Assembly: GCA_023412195.1 (NCBI GenBank)
Contig: JAEYNZ010000112.1
Location: 1 to 13,047 of the forward strand
DNA: 13,047 bases
DNA from: Bacteroidota bacterium
Lineage (GTDB): Bacteria; Bacteroidota; Bacteroidia; Bacteroidales; Prolixibacteraceae
Reading direction: 5' to 3'
Positions 6,287-13,047 of the stretch are shown piece by piece. Position 1 is the stretch's first letter, and every line of letters begins with the position of its first letter. The notes under the pieces are model-generated. The model was not told the DNA's origin. It saw nothing but the letters and a program-made list of their open reading frames with translations, and ran no database searches. The translations under genes and the position numbers were made by a program.

Positions 6287-8992
6287 TTATTTCATGATCA
6301 CCAGTTTCTCAGTCTGACGGAACCCTTTGTGGTTTATTCTTAACAGGTAAATACCAGCAGGGAATGCCGATGCATCTATGCTGTTCTGATTCATGTTTTC
6401 TGCCCGGCGGCTGGTCCAGATTTTACCATCAATACTGTAAAGGGCAAAACTGGTTTCTGCATTTGCAGGGCCATTAATATAAACGGTGTTGTTGCTGTTA
6501 TAAACCTTAAATTTGTTTTCTGCTGCCGGATTGACGATTCCTGTGGCTGAGTATTTTTCAAATACAAGGTTGAAACGGCCGGATCCTGCAGTTCCCTGAG
6601 CAACAGTTGTTGAGTATATTGCATCTTCCAGATTTAATTGTGTTAAAGTCTGGTTATGGGTATCTTCCAGGTAAACTTTGGTATCAGCACTAAACCCAGA
6701 TGACAAATCGACTGCAAAGGAAATTTCTCCCCCCGCAGGGAAATCAAGACCTACCGGAATCAGGATTTCTTCAGTTGTTACATCGGGCAATGCCTGGACT
6801 GCAAAATCAACATTGCTGCTTCCGTCCACCAGTTTTGTATAAAGCGCCAGATTGGGATTGCCTTTAAATTTGCCAACATCGTAAGTAGGGTCGAGGCCAT
6901 TGGTCATTTCGGTATTGAAGGCTACTATAGTGTTATTTTGCATATCACCCGCCACAACATTTAACCTGGCAACCGGCCATTCTATTTCAGCAGATTTGAA
7001 CAATGTGGTTGGAGCAGCAACCTGCATCGTTGTTAGAAAATCAACAGTTCCGTTATTTTCTGCCTTCACAATAAAACCCTGTCCAACGGCAATGTTCGAC
7101 TGGGATAATTGTGATTCCCCTCCTGGAGGGGTAGCACTAAACGGAGTCTGGGTAATAACCACATAATCATTGGTGCTATAGTCCCAGATATATACTCCGC
7201 CAAAATTTTGATCCAGCTTTGATTTGTTGTGATCCAAAAAGCTTGCGGTTCCTGATCCTTTTATGGCAAGAGCAGTAGTATAGGGATTGCCGAGGGCATT
7301 CCAGCCATATTTCTTTTTTTGAACCGGTACATTTAAGATATCACCAGCATTGATGCCTGTTCCTGAAAAAGTAACTGCACCGGCAGGAGTATCTTCAAAT
7401 CTGCGCATGGCATACCCCTTTGCAGTTGCAAAGGTGCTTGTTCCATTATTGTAACCAATATAGCCAGACCATGTATCCAGTTCCTCATCATAAGGAGCCA
7501 GGTCGTAATCGGTGGGTGAAGTAATATTATCTACTTCAAGATTATTTAGTGAAGCAAAACCCGGATTTCCCATTTTATTGCCTGTAAGCGGGGAAGAAAT
7601 CATGTGCCAGTCGTCGCCGCTGGGAATCCAGCGTTTAACATTTACTGTTCCGTTAATGGTGGCCGAGCCATTTATTTTTAAGCTGCCTGTGGCAGAAGCG
7701 TCTGATGCGATGGTGAGGGAGGCATTTAATTCCAAAATTAAATTCTTGCATTCGGCAGTTGTGGAAGAACTGATGACCGGGAAGTTAGATAAGCCGGATG
7801 GGATGAGGACATCTGTTGATGAGGTTGGAATGCCTCCGCACCAGTTGCTTGCATCAGCCCAGTCAGTGGAGTTGCCCAACCATGTATTTGCATTCACTAC
7901 AATTTCCATTGTTATAGTTGTAGCACACTGCCCTGCAGTTGGTGTAAACGTATAAGTTGTTGTTTTCGTATTGTCCAAAACCGGTGACCAAGTGCCTGTA
8001 ATTTCGTTGTTGGATATTTCTGGTAAAGCTGCTAAAGTTCCCCCCGAACAAATGGGATCAACCTGGGTAAAGCTTGGTGTAACCATTTGATACACTGTAA
8101 AATCATTTGTACTTGTTACTGTTCCGCCAGCTGTTGTAACCTTTATTGGTCCAGTTTGGGCAGCTGCAGGCAAGGTAGCCGTAATTTGGGTTGAACTGTT
8201 AACAGTATAACTTGCTGCTGGCGTATTATCATGGAAAGTTACAGCAGTTGCTCCTGTAAAATTAGTTCCTGTTATGGTTACGCTCTGACCTGAACCGGAA
8301 CAAGCATTAGTGGGGGAAAATGACGTTATAGTTGTATAAGTTACAGAAATACTCATATAATCCACATAAACCGTCGTGTTCTGATTTATGTCCCGCAGTG
8401 CTGAAAATACAAGTCCAAAGTTTGAATTGTTAATATCATCAGGGGTCCAGGTAGTACTCCAAAGATCTGTACTAGAGCCAAATTTAACATCGGTTTTCGA
8501 ATTAGGAATTGTGATTTCAGTTGCTTTATTATCTCCTACTATAGTTCCACCTTTAACTAATCGAATGTTATTGTATTTTGCTCGATTAGATCCTGACCCT
8601 GTAGCATAAATACCAATAGTTACTTCAATTCCAGATATTATCGCATTACTAGGGATAGTGAATCCATAGTTACTTCCATAGAGATAACGACTACTAGTTT
8701 TACTATTAAGAGTTACTGTTGCATACGAATTATCAATAGACAAAATATTTCCAGGATTGGTCCAGTTTATTGTACCTATATTGTTATTGTTTGCACCTGC
8801 TCCAGCATTTCTAGTAACAGACTGTCCCCATGTTATGCTAACCAGTGCAAAGAGAAGTGTCAGCAACAGGGTCGTTCGTAAAAAAGTGAGGTCTGCCTTG
8901 TGAGTTGTTGTTGCTTGTTGAGTTGGTTCTTTGGTAGGCTCTGTCTGTTTCGACTTAGCTTCAGCAAAAGGAAATGATGAAAGTTTTGTCAT
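6287..8992 (-). CDS. Secreted modular surface protein with IPT/TIG domain and T9SS sorting domain
   Basis: This is a 901-aa protein. A hydrophobic signal segment (about 38-56, FLRTTLLLTLLFALVSITWGQ) is preceded by an unusually long polar N-region of some 37 residues. A beta-rich domain (about 60-220) follows, then an IPT/TIG-like Ig fold (about 222-300, TSFSPTNACSGSGQSVTITG onward). After it come an Ig-like linker (about 300-370), a 'TWLGNSTDWADASNWCGG' stretch common in Bacteroidota surface proteins, and a final C-terminal domain ending EKLVIMK. That ending, with the FKVYN...YSIDGK...FPAGIYLLRI pattern over the last ~75 residues, marks a T9SS type A sorting signal: export across the outer membrane and attachment at the surface. 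No catalytic motif was recognised, so it is likely an adhesin or structural protein. The start is ATG at 8992, with AT-rich upstream DNA and no Shine-Dalgarno. It heads the minus-strand block, 28 bp before the 65-aa peptide gene, so co-transcription is probable. Confidence 0.88.
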   Translation of the reverse strand: MTKLSSFPFAEAKSKQTEPTKEPTQQATTTHKADLTFLRTTLLLTLLFALVSITWGQSVTRNAGAGANNNNIGTINWTNPGNILSIDNSYATVTLNSKTSSRYLYGSNYGFTIPSNAIISGIEVTIGIYATGSGSNRAKYNNIRLVKGGTIVGDNKATEITIPNSKTDVKFGSSTDLWSTTWTPDDINNSNFGLVFSALRDINQNTTVYVDYMSISVTYTTITSFSPTNACSGSGQSVTITGTNFTGATAVTFHDNTPAASYTVNSSTQITATLPAAAQTGPIKVTTAGGTVTSTNDFTVYQMVTPSFTQVDPICSGGTLAALPEISNNEITGTWSPVLDNTKTTTYTFTPTAGQCATTITMEIVVNANTWLGNSTDWADASNWCGGIPTSSTDVLIPSGLSNFPVISSSTTAECKNLILELNASLTIASDASATGSLKINGSATINGTVNVKRWIPSGDDWHMISSPLTGNKMGNPGFASLNNLEVDNITSPTDYDLAPYDEELDTWSGYIGYNNGTSTFATAKGYAMRRFEDTPAGAVTFSGTGINAGDILNVPVQKKKYGWNALGNPYTTALAIKGSGTASFLDHNKSKLDQNFGGVYIWDYSTNDYVVITQTPFSATPPGGESQLSQSNIAVGQGFIVKAENNGTVDFLTTMQVAAPTTLFKSAEIEWPVARLNVVAGDMQNNTIVAFNTEMTNGLDPTYDVGKFKGNPNLALYTKLVDGSSNVDFAVQALPDVTTEEILIPVGLDFPAGGEISFAVDLSSGFSADTKVYLEDTHNQTLTQLNLEDAIYSTTVAQGTAGSGRFNLVFEKYSATGIVNPAAENKFKVYNSNNTVYINGPANAETSFALYSIDGKIWTSRRAENMNQNSIDASAFPAGIYLLRINHKGFRQTEKLVIMK

Positions 8993-9793
8993 GACGCTTA
9001 GGTTATTTATTATTTTAATTTTTCTAATTCAATTGATGCATTTCAGAATGCGCAGGCAACGCCTTCGGATATAAGGACTGATTGCCTGCTGCCGGCAATG
9101 CCAGCCGGGTTTGTGTTACGGGCAGTTGTGGGGCAGGGGGGTAATTGTAATTTTTTGTTTTCATAAACGGTTTGTTTTTGGTATGTAATTATTTAATAAG
9201 ATTTACGGGTCATTCGAATTCCGGATACACATCCGGAGAGAAATGCAGCATACGGTCCGCCATTGCCTGGCTATGGCAGGCATCAGCAGTTTTCAGGATC
9301 CGGCTGATTTGCATGTTACCCATTGCAACGTACAAAAAGTTATGGGTGGAAATATTTACCGGGAAGATACACGGACAGGATTTGATTCATGGCCGGATGT
9401 TTTTGGTTAATTCAGGTTGATTCATGGGTCGCTTGTTTTAAGTATGGTTTTTTGGTATGCGATTCTTTTTTTAGCCATAAGGTTTTCATTTTCTGGGTCT
9501 AGACAGAAAATTTAATCATATAATTTACGAATTCAGTTTATATAAAAGCAAGTTTTTCGTGATCTTATGTGCACGTTGTATCATAGTGGGACAATTTGTC
9601 CCGAATTTGACCATGGTCCCGATACTGGTTTTATGTGTTATTGCGGGACTGTTTACCAGGATGGGATAAGCTGCAAGTCCGGTAAATGCTGGGTTTTTAC
9701 TCAGATTGTGCATGGTGTTTCTGTTTGAGATGATGGTACATGAGCTCTGTTTTAGTAAGTTATGATATAGGGGGTATGCAAATGGTTTGCCGT
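8993..9793. other. Leader/intergenic region upstream of the T9SS gene
   Basis: About 800 bp without a convincing gene. Next to the start the DNA is AT-rich (8993-9035). A GC-richer stretch with gcctgctgccggcaatgcc-type repeats follows (9055-9115), then AT-rich DNA. The promoter of the operon should lie here, but I found no exact TAnnTTTG element on the minus strand. Short frames at 9172-9420 (plus, TTG start) and 9525-9713 (minus) have no family-like features and were not called. Confidence 0.5.
9588..9618. promoter_or_regulatory. Two adjacent palindromes, possible operator or regulatory site
   Basis: GGGACAA-T-TTGTCCC (9588-9602) and GACCATGGTC (9609-9618) are separate perfect palindromes 6 bp apart, in DNA otherwise free of the local repeat families, about 600 bp upstream of the T9SS gene. 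A DNA-binding site is possible; there is no direct evidence. Confidence 0.3.
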
Positions 9794-9850
9794 TTAGGAC
9801 GAATTGCGCGAATTAGGACGAATTGCGCGAATTAGGGCGAATTACGCGAA
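9794..9850 (+). repeat. Three tandem 19-bp repeats
   Basis: TTAGGACGAATTGCGCGAA occurs at 9794-9812 and 9813-9831, with a variant TTAGGGCGAATTACGCGAA at 9832-9850. A related single copy in inverted orientation directly follows the wzc-like stop codon (868-895). Confidence 0.95.
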
Positions 9851-9894
9851 CGGGTGCGGGGGTTGGTGGGCAGGCAGGTATGTATATGCTCACA

Positions 9895-10290
9895 GCCACA
9901 GGTTCACAGATTGAGAAACCACCTGTCGGTGGTTAGGAGAGTTTTGAACCGCGGAGACGCAAAGGCGCAGAGCGTTTTCTTCTTTGGCGGGCATTCTCGT
10001 GGCTAAGCTTCAAGCTTCAAGCTTCAAGCCACAAGCTTCAAGAAAAGAGTTGATGTTCATTGCTCTTGGCGCTATGCCCGATACGCTGTGCCCTCAGCCA
10101 CTTTTTGGCAGATATGCCCGCGGCCGGGTCTTTGCCCCTCTATGTTACGGAGAGGGGTGCGGGATGGATGTACATTGTGCGATGGAGGGGTGAGGGAACA
10201 AACGGTCGCGAAGGACTTTCTTCATTGGCAGAAACCCTGTTCGCAACCTTCGAGTGTTGGAAACCTCCAAGGGTTAAAGAGAGAAAAAAG
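9895..10290 (+). repeat. Composite dispersed repeat, right copy
   Basis: Aligns collinearly with 99-377: hairpin AACCACC-TGTC-GGTGGTT (9917-9934), 'ttgaaccgcgga' block, hairpin CCCCTCT/AGAGGGG (10135-10157), and the same closing block ending in 'gggttaaagagagaaaaa'. Compared with the left copy it contains an extra ~100 bp (about 10003-10110), part of which is a tandem repeat. It runs straight into the first structured-repeat unit at 10297. Small frames across it are not genes. Confidence 0.8.
10005..10042 (+). repeat. 7-bp tandem repeat (gcttcaa)
   Basis: Consecutive aagcttcaa/gcttcaa units, one of them degenerate (gccacaa), lie inside the right copy of the composite repeat where the left copy has no counterpart. 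Confidence 0.85.
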
Positions 10291-10296
10291 AAATGC

Positions 10297-10486
10297 GGCT
10301 AAAGCCGGATAAAAACATACGCACTGGTACCGTCGGTTAAAACCAACGGAAATTTTTAATCTTGCATGAAATCTAAATTTCATTTGGTATCTATTCGGAC
10401 TTCTGCAAAAGACTGTTGCTTCGAAACATTGCCGTTGGCTTCAGCCAACGGATGCAGAACTAAGAAGACAGCAGGGCTTTAGCCCC
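10297..10486 (+). repeat. Structured repeat unit 1 (core type A)
   Basis: A 190-bp unit bounded by GGCTAAAGCC (10297-10306) and GGGCTTTAGCCCC (10474-10486); the two ends are 10-bp inverted repeats. Inside are hairpin 1, CCGTCGGTTAAAACCAACGG, and hairpin 2, CCGTTGGCTTCAGCCAACGG. Between them lies a type A core containing a small GAAATctaaATTTC stem. Confidence 0.9.
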
Positions 10487-10521
10487 ATTTTGAGAATTAA
10501 TAGATTCAATAAAATACATGT

Positions 10522-10713
10522 GGCTAAAGCCGGATAACATCATACGCACTGGTACCGTTGGTTAAAACCAACGGAAATGTTTACTCTTGCATGAAATCTA
10601 AATTTCATTTGGTATCTATCCGGACTTCTGCAAAAGACTGTTGCTTCGAAACATTGCCGTTGGCTTCAGCCAACGGGCCCGGAACTCTCAAATGACAGCA
10701 GGGCTTTAGCCCC
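10522..10713 (+). repeat. Structured repeat unit 2 (core type A)
   Basis: A 192-bp copy of the same design, separated from unit 1 by a conserved ~35-bp AT-rich spacer. Hairpin 1 is perfectly paired here (CCGTTGG...CCAACGG). After hairpin 2 the sequence switches to a gggcccggaactctcaaa variant, which is shared with unit 7. Confidence 0.9.
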
Positions 10714-10757
10714 ATTTATAATTTACTTTATAAAAATTCTGACATGAATATAATTGT

Positions 10758-10974
10758 GGCTAAAGCCGGATAAAAACATACGCACTGGTACCGTCGGTTA
10801 AAACCAACGGAAATTTTTACTCATCACCGGCACACCGTCATTAATAAGGTAATAAGGTAGGGGGGTCAGGTTTAGATGTCAGGTTACTAAGGTTGAAAAT
10901 TTAAATAAGGTTTTTGCATTGCCGTTGGCTTCAGCCAACGAATGATGATGATCATGCATAGAGGCTTTAGCCCC
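10758..10974 (+). repeat. Structured repeat unit 3 (core type B)
   Basis: A 217-bp unit with the same ends and hairpins, but with the central core replaced by about 100 bp of unrelated sequence (about 10821-10919, from tcatcaccggcacaccgtca to aaggtttttgca). The identical core recurs in unit 5. Confidence 0.9.
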
Positions 10975-11157
10975 ATCATATAAGGGAAGGATGTCCGCCA
11001 GGTAGCCTGGCTGGTAGACAGGCAGCTCTTCTTTTTTCACCAGTAACTCTTCACTCGCCTGCCTGGCCGGCAGGCAGGTAACCGAAACTTTTTTTAACCA
11101 TGAAAACTCTAGAGTTTACAAAAGGCATCAAAAAAGGGAATGCTGGTTTTTGGGTTA
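10975..11157. other. Non-coding spacer with GC-rich palindrome
   Basis: CCTGCCTG (11058-11065) and CAGGCAGG (11071-11078) form an 8-bp stem with a 5-nt loop, a member of the GCCTGCC family, close to the 3' end of the HEPN gene. The flanking 'ccagtaact' motif also accompanies the palindrome near 680. No T-run consistent with a minus-strand terminator follows the palindrome. Confidence 0.6.
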
Positions 11158-11544
11158 TCAGGCTATTTGATTTTTAATTTTATTAAACAGGTTTTCTGTA
11201 AATAATATGAATTTCATGGCCTCCCTTGTTGTAGGTTTGCCTTGTGGCATCAAACCCAGATCAGCCGGATACCGTGCATCAATATAAACTTCATTAATGG
11301 TTTCCAGCAATATAACTTCCTGTTCCGGCAATTGAATACCGGTAATATCACAAAGTCTTAGAAGATCATGTGACTTTATAAAAGAAAGATCCTTTTCTTC
11401 AATGAAACCTTTGAACGACTTCTCAAGGCATTGCTGGCAATGGAACGCAACAATATTTGTAAGCCTGGACTCATCAACCAGCTTTTTGGCAGACAGGAGA
11501 TCGTCTTCGGCTGCTGCAATCCATTCTTTAGTTGTTGCTTTCAT
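11158..11544 (-). CDS. HEPN-domain protein (HepT-like partner of the MNT protein)
   Basis: This 128-aa helical protein has the HEPN pattern: W8...AEDDLLSAK (13-20), an AFHCQQCLEKSFKGFI helix (33-48), HDLLRL (59-64) and YIDARYP (87-93). HEPN proteins paired with minimal nucleotidyltransferases are usually toxins, often RNases with an RX4-6H motif. No such motif can be seen here, so this copy may belong to a HEPN branch without that active site, or act in another way. The ATG at 11544 lies within the end of the upstream MNT gene (17-bp overlap), implying translational coupling. Toxin-antitoxin function is inferred from family and gene order. Confidence 0.85.
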   Translation of the reverse strand: MKATTKEWIAAAEDDLLSAKKLVDESRLTNIVAFHCQQCLEKSFKGFIEEKDLSFIKSHDLLRLCDITGIQLPEQEVILLETINEVYIDARYPADLGLMPQGKPTTREAMKFILFTENLFNKIKNQIA

Positions 11545-11869
11545 ATATCACAGTTCCGGTTTTAAAAATTTCCTTTTTAAAACCACTGTTTAATTCAATA
11601 AATTTTCGGAACATCGGTTGTGTGTGGACGATAAGATCGATATCTGCAAATTTTCTCAGAGGGTGCAGGGCCTGGGCATATTTTAGTTTAGTTTCATTTT
11701 TTTGTGCGAATGTCTGAAATATAAAATTGTCGTTAGTAACAACAAGTATATCAATATCACTTTCATCTCCCTGGTTATCTTTTGCCCATGAACCAAACAA
11801 AATGATTTTATTGACATTTAATCTGCTTAGTGAAGATATAATATTTTCTATGATATCATTTTTTGTCAT
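11528..11869 (-). CDS. MNT-family minimal nucleotidyltransferase (MntA-like, probable antitoxin)
   Basis: A small nucleotidyltransferase of the pol-beta superfamily. In the 113-aa form it carries FGSWAK with Gly26-Ser27, then SDIDILV with Asp38 and Asp40. A third acidic site lies in FADIDLIV (about Asp76 or Asp78), so the catalytic triad looks intact. In characterised MNT/HEPN pairs the MNT protein inactivates the HEPN toxin by adding AMP. The open frame reaches back to a TTG at 11875, but the ATG at 11869 fits the family N-terminus (MTKND...) and is preferred. Its 3' end overlaps the HEPN gene by 17 bp, the usual antitoxin-first order on this strand. It is unrelated in sequence to the NTP_transf_5 protein of the other block. 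Confidence 0.88.
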   Translation of the reverse strand: MTKNDIIENIISSLSRLNVNKIILFGSWAKDNQGDESDIDILVVTNDNFIFQTFAQKNETKLKYAQALHPLRKFADIDLIVHTQPMFRKFIELNSGFKKEIFKTGTVIYESNN

Positions 11870-11925
11870 ATCCAAATATACTAATCAGGATTCAGAGACA
11901 CAAGTGCCATTTTGAAAAATTTTCG

Positions 11926-11944
11926 AAGTTGAAAGCTTCAACTT
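11926..11944. promoter_or_regulatory. Dyad upstream of the MNT/HEPN pair
   Basis: AAGTTGAA-AGC-TTCAACTT is a perfect 8-bp inverted repeat with a 3-nt centre, 57 bp upstream of the MNT start. It is a plausible operator for autoregulation, or simply a hairpin; no promoter consensus was recognised next to it. Confidence 0.35.
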
Positions 11945-11986
11945 AAAGTTATCTGTGGTTAGTTCGAGGGTTTAAGAGTTTAAGGA

Positions 11987-12170
11987 AACCACCTGTCGGT
12001 GGTTGGAGAAACTTTGAACCGCAAAGACGGGGAGACGCAGAGGATGGATGTTTTCTTTTTAACTTTTTGGCCTGCCTGCCGGTAGGTAGGCCTGCCTACG
12101 GCAGCAGGTGCCTTGGTGGTAAAAAAAATTAACCACCAAAACACAAAAAACCACAAAAGACACCAAATGG
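11987..12170 (+). repeat. Composite repeat, third partial copy, with GC-rich and A-rich blocks
   Basis: Hairpin AACCACC-TGTC-GGTGGTT (11987-12004) and the 'tttgaaccgcaaagacg' block repeat the first third of the copies at 99 and 9895. A GCCTGCC/GGTAGG palindrome cluster follows (12071-12107). Then TTGGTGGT (12113-12120) and ACCACCAA (12132-12139) form an 8-bp stem, and an A/C-rich 'ccaaaacacaaaaaaccacaaaag' block runs into the second array. No gene is seen. Confidence 0.75.
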
Positions 12171-12176
12171 AGAATG

Positions 12177-12333
12177 CCGTTGGTTAAAACCAACGGAAAT
12201 TTTTACCCTTGCATGAAATCTAAATTTCACTTGGTATCTTTCCGGCCTTCTGCAAAAGACTGTTGCTTCGAAACATTGCCGTTGGCTTCAGCCAACGGAT
12301 GCAGAACTAAGAAGATGGCAGGGCTTTAGCCCC
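12177..12333 (+). repeat. Structured repeat unit 4 (5'-truncated, core type A)
   Basis: Begins directly at hairpin 1 (CCGTTGGTTAAAACCAACGG, perfectly paired) without the GGCTAAAGCC end, then continues through a type A core, hairpin 2 and GGGCTTTAGCCCC (12321-12333). The truncation point abuts the A-rich block of the third composite repeat. Confidence 0.9.
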
Positions 12334-12368
12334 ATTTTGAGAATTAATAGATTCAATAAAATACATGG

Positions 12369-12587
12369 GGCTAAAGCCGGATAAAATCACGCTCACTGGT
12401 ACCGTCGGTTAAAACCAACGGAAATGATTACTCATCACCGGCACACCGTCATTAATAAGGTAATAAGGTAGGGGGGTCAGGTTTAGATGTCAGGTTACTA
12501 AGGTTGAAAATTTAAATAAGGTTTTTGCATTGCCGTGGGCTTCAGCCAACGGATGCAGAACTAAGAAGATAGCAGGGCTTTAGCCCC
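12369..12587 (+). repeat. Structured repeat unit 5 (core type B)
   Basis: A 219-bp unit whose core (about 12432-12530) is identical to that of unit 3. Hairpin 2 carries one mismatch (CCGTGGG against CCAACGG). Confidence 0.9.
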
Positions 12588-12623
12588 ATTTGGAGAATTT
12601 AATAGATTCAATAAAATACATGC

Positions 12624-12813
12624 GGCTAAAGCCGGCCAGAATCACGCCCACTGGTACCGTCGGTTAAAACCCACGGAAATTTTTACCCTTGCTTGAAATC
12701 TAAATTTCAGTTGGTATCTATCCGGCCTTCTGCAAAAGGCTGTTTCTTCGAAACATTGCCGTTGGCTTCAGCCAACGGATGCAGAACTAAGAAGATAGGA
12801 GGGCTTTAGCCCC
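12624..12813 (+). repeat. Structured repeat unit 6 (core type A)
   Basis: A 190-bp type A copy. Hairpin 1 has one further mismatch (ending CCCACGG), which weakens the stem. Confidence 0.9.
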
Positions 12814-12848
12814 ATTTTGAGAATTAATAGATTCAATAAAATACATGT

Positions 12849-13040
12849 GGCTAAAGCCGGATAAAAACATACGCACGGGTACCGTCGGTTAAAACCAACG
12901 GAAATGATTACTCTTGCATAAAATCTAAATTTAATCTGGTATCTTTCTGGTCTTCTGCAAAAGGCTGTTGCTGCGAAACATTGCCGTTGGCTTCAGCCAA
13001 CGGGCCCGGAACTCTCAAACGACAGCAGGGCTTTAGCCCC
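12849..13040 (+). repeat. Structured repeat unit 7 (core type A)
   Basis: A 192-bp type A copy ending with the gggcccggaactctcaaa variant shared only with unit 2, then GGGCTTTAGCCCC (13028-13040). The window ends inside the next AT-rich spacer, so the array probably continues. Confidence 0.9.
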
Positions 13041-13047
13041 ATTTTGA

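Noticed and set aside
9172..9420. 82-aa plus-strand frame with a TTG start
   Set aside because: No recognisable domain, unusual start, lies in the operon leader region; too weak to call.
9525..9713. 62-aa minus-strand frame
   Set aside because: Covers the paired palindromes, has no family-like pattern and no partner genes.
10297..13040. CRISPR array
   Set aside because: The period is about 225-255 bp, the units are long, and the spacers between them are conserved rather than unique; no cas genes are present.

Overview
The window most likely comes from a member of the Bacteroidota. The signs are a large secreted protein with a C-terminal type IX secretion (T9SS) sorting domain, a Wzc-type tyrosine autokinase with a Gly-Tyr tail, translation starts without Shine-Dalgarno sequences, and extragenic space crowded with short structured repeats. 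No rRNA, tRNA, CRISPR array, integrase or transposase gene was seen.

There are seven genes, all on the minus strand, in two blocks. Block one (897-8992) reads right to left. It starts with a 901-aa T9SS cargo protein (6287-8992). After 28 bp comes a 65-aa peptide with a signal-like hydrophobic segment and a Ser/Thr-rich tail (6061-6258). Next is a single polypeptide with a PqqD-like N-terminus and an HPr-kinase-like C-terminus (4835-5986), then an NTP_transf_5-type nucleotidyltransferase (3640-4755), then a Wzc-like polysaccharide co-polymerase/kinase (897-3404). Perfect hairpins without T-runs lie in the gap between peptide and kinase and in the gap between kinase and nucleotidyltransferase. 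PqqD-like peptide binder, HprK-like kinase and NTP_transf_5 protein recur together in peptide-modifying loci (phosphorylated lasso peptides, the HPr-rel-A system). The 65-aa peptide is therefore a candidate substrate, and the set may be a compact peptide phosphorylation/nucleotidylation or glycosylation system tied to the cell surface or exopolysaccharide. That function is inference.

Block two (11158-11869) is an overlapping MNT/HEPN pair of the toxin-antitoxin type, sitting between two repeat arrays.

The rest is non-coding and repeat-rich. A composite repeat of roughly 280-400 bp occurs in the same orientation on both sides of block one (99-377 and 9895-10290), with a third partial copy at 11987-12170. 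Two arrays (10297-10974 and 12177-13040) hold seven copies of a ~190-220 bp element. It has 10-bp terminal inverted repeats and two internal hairpins, and comes in two versions that differ in a swapped central core. The left edge (1-55) looks like the tail of another copy. GCCTGCC/GGCAGGC palindromes are scattered throughout, one of them apparently inside the nucleotidyltransferase gene.
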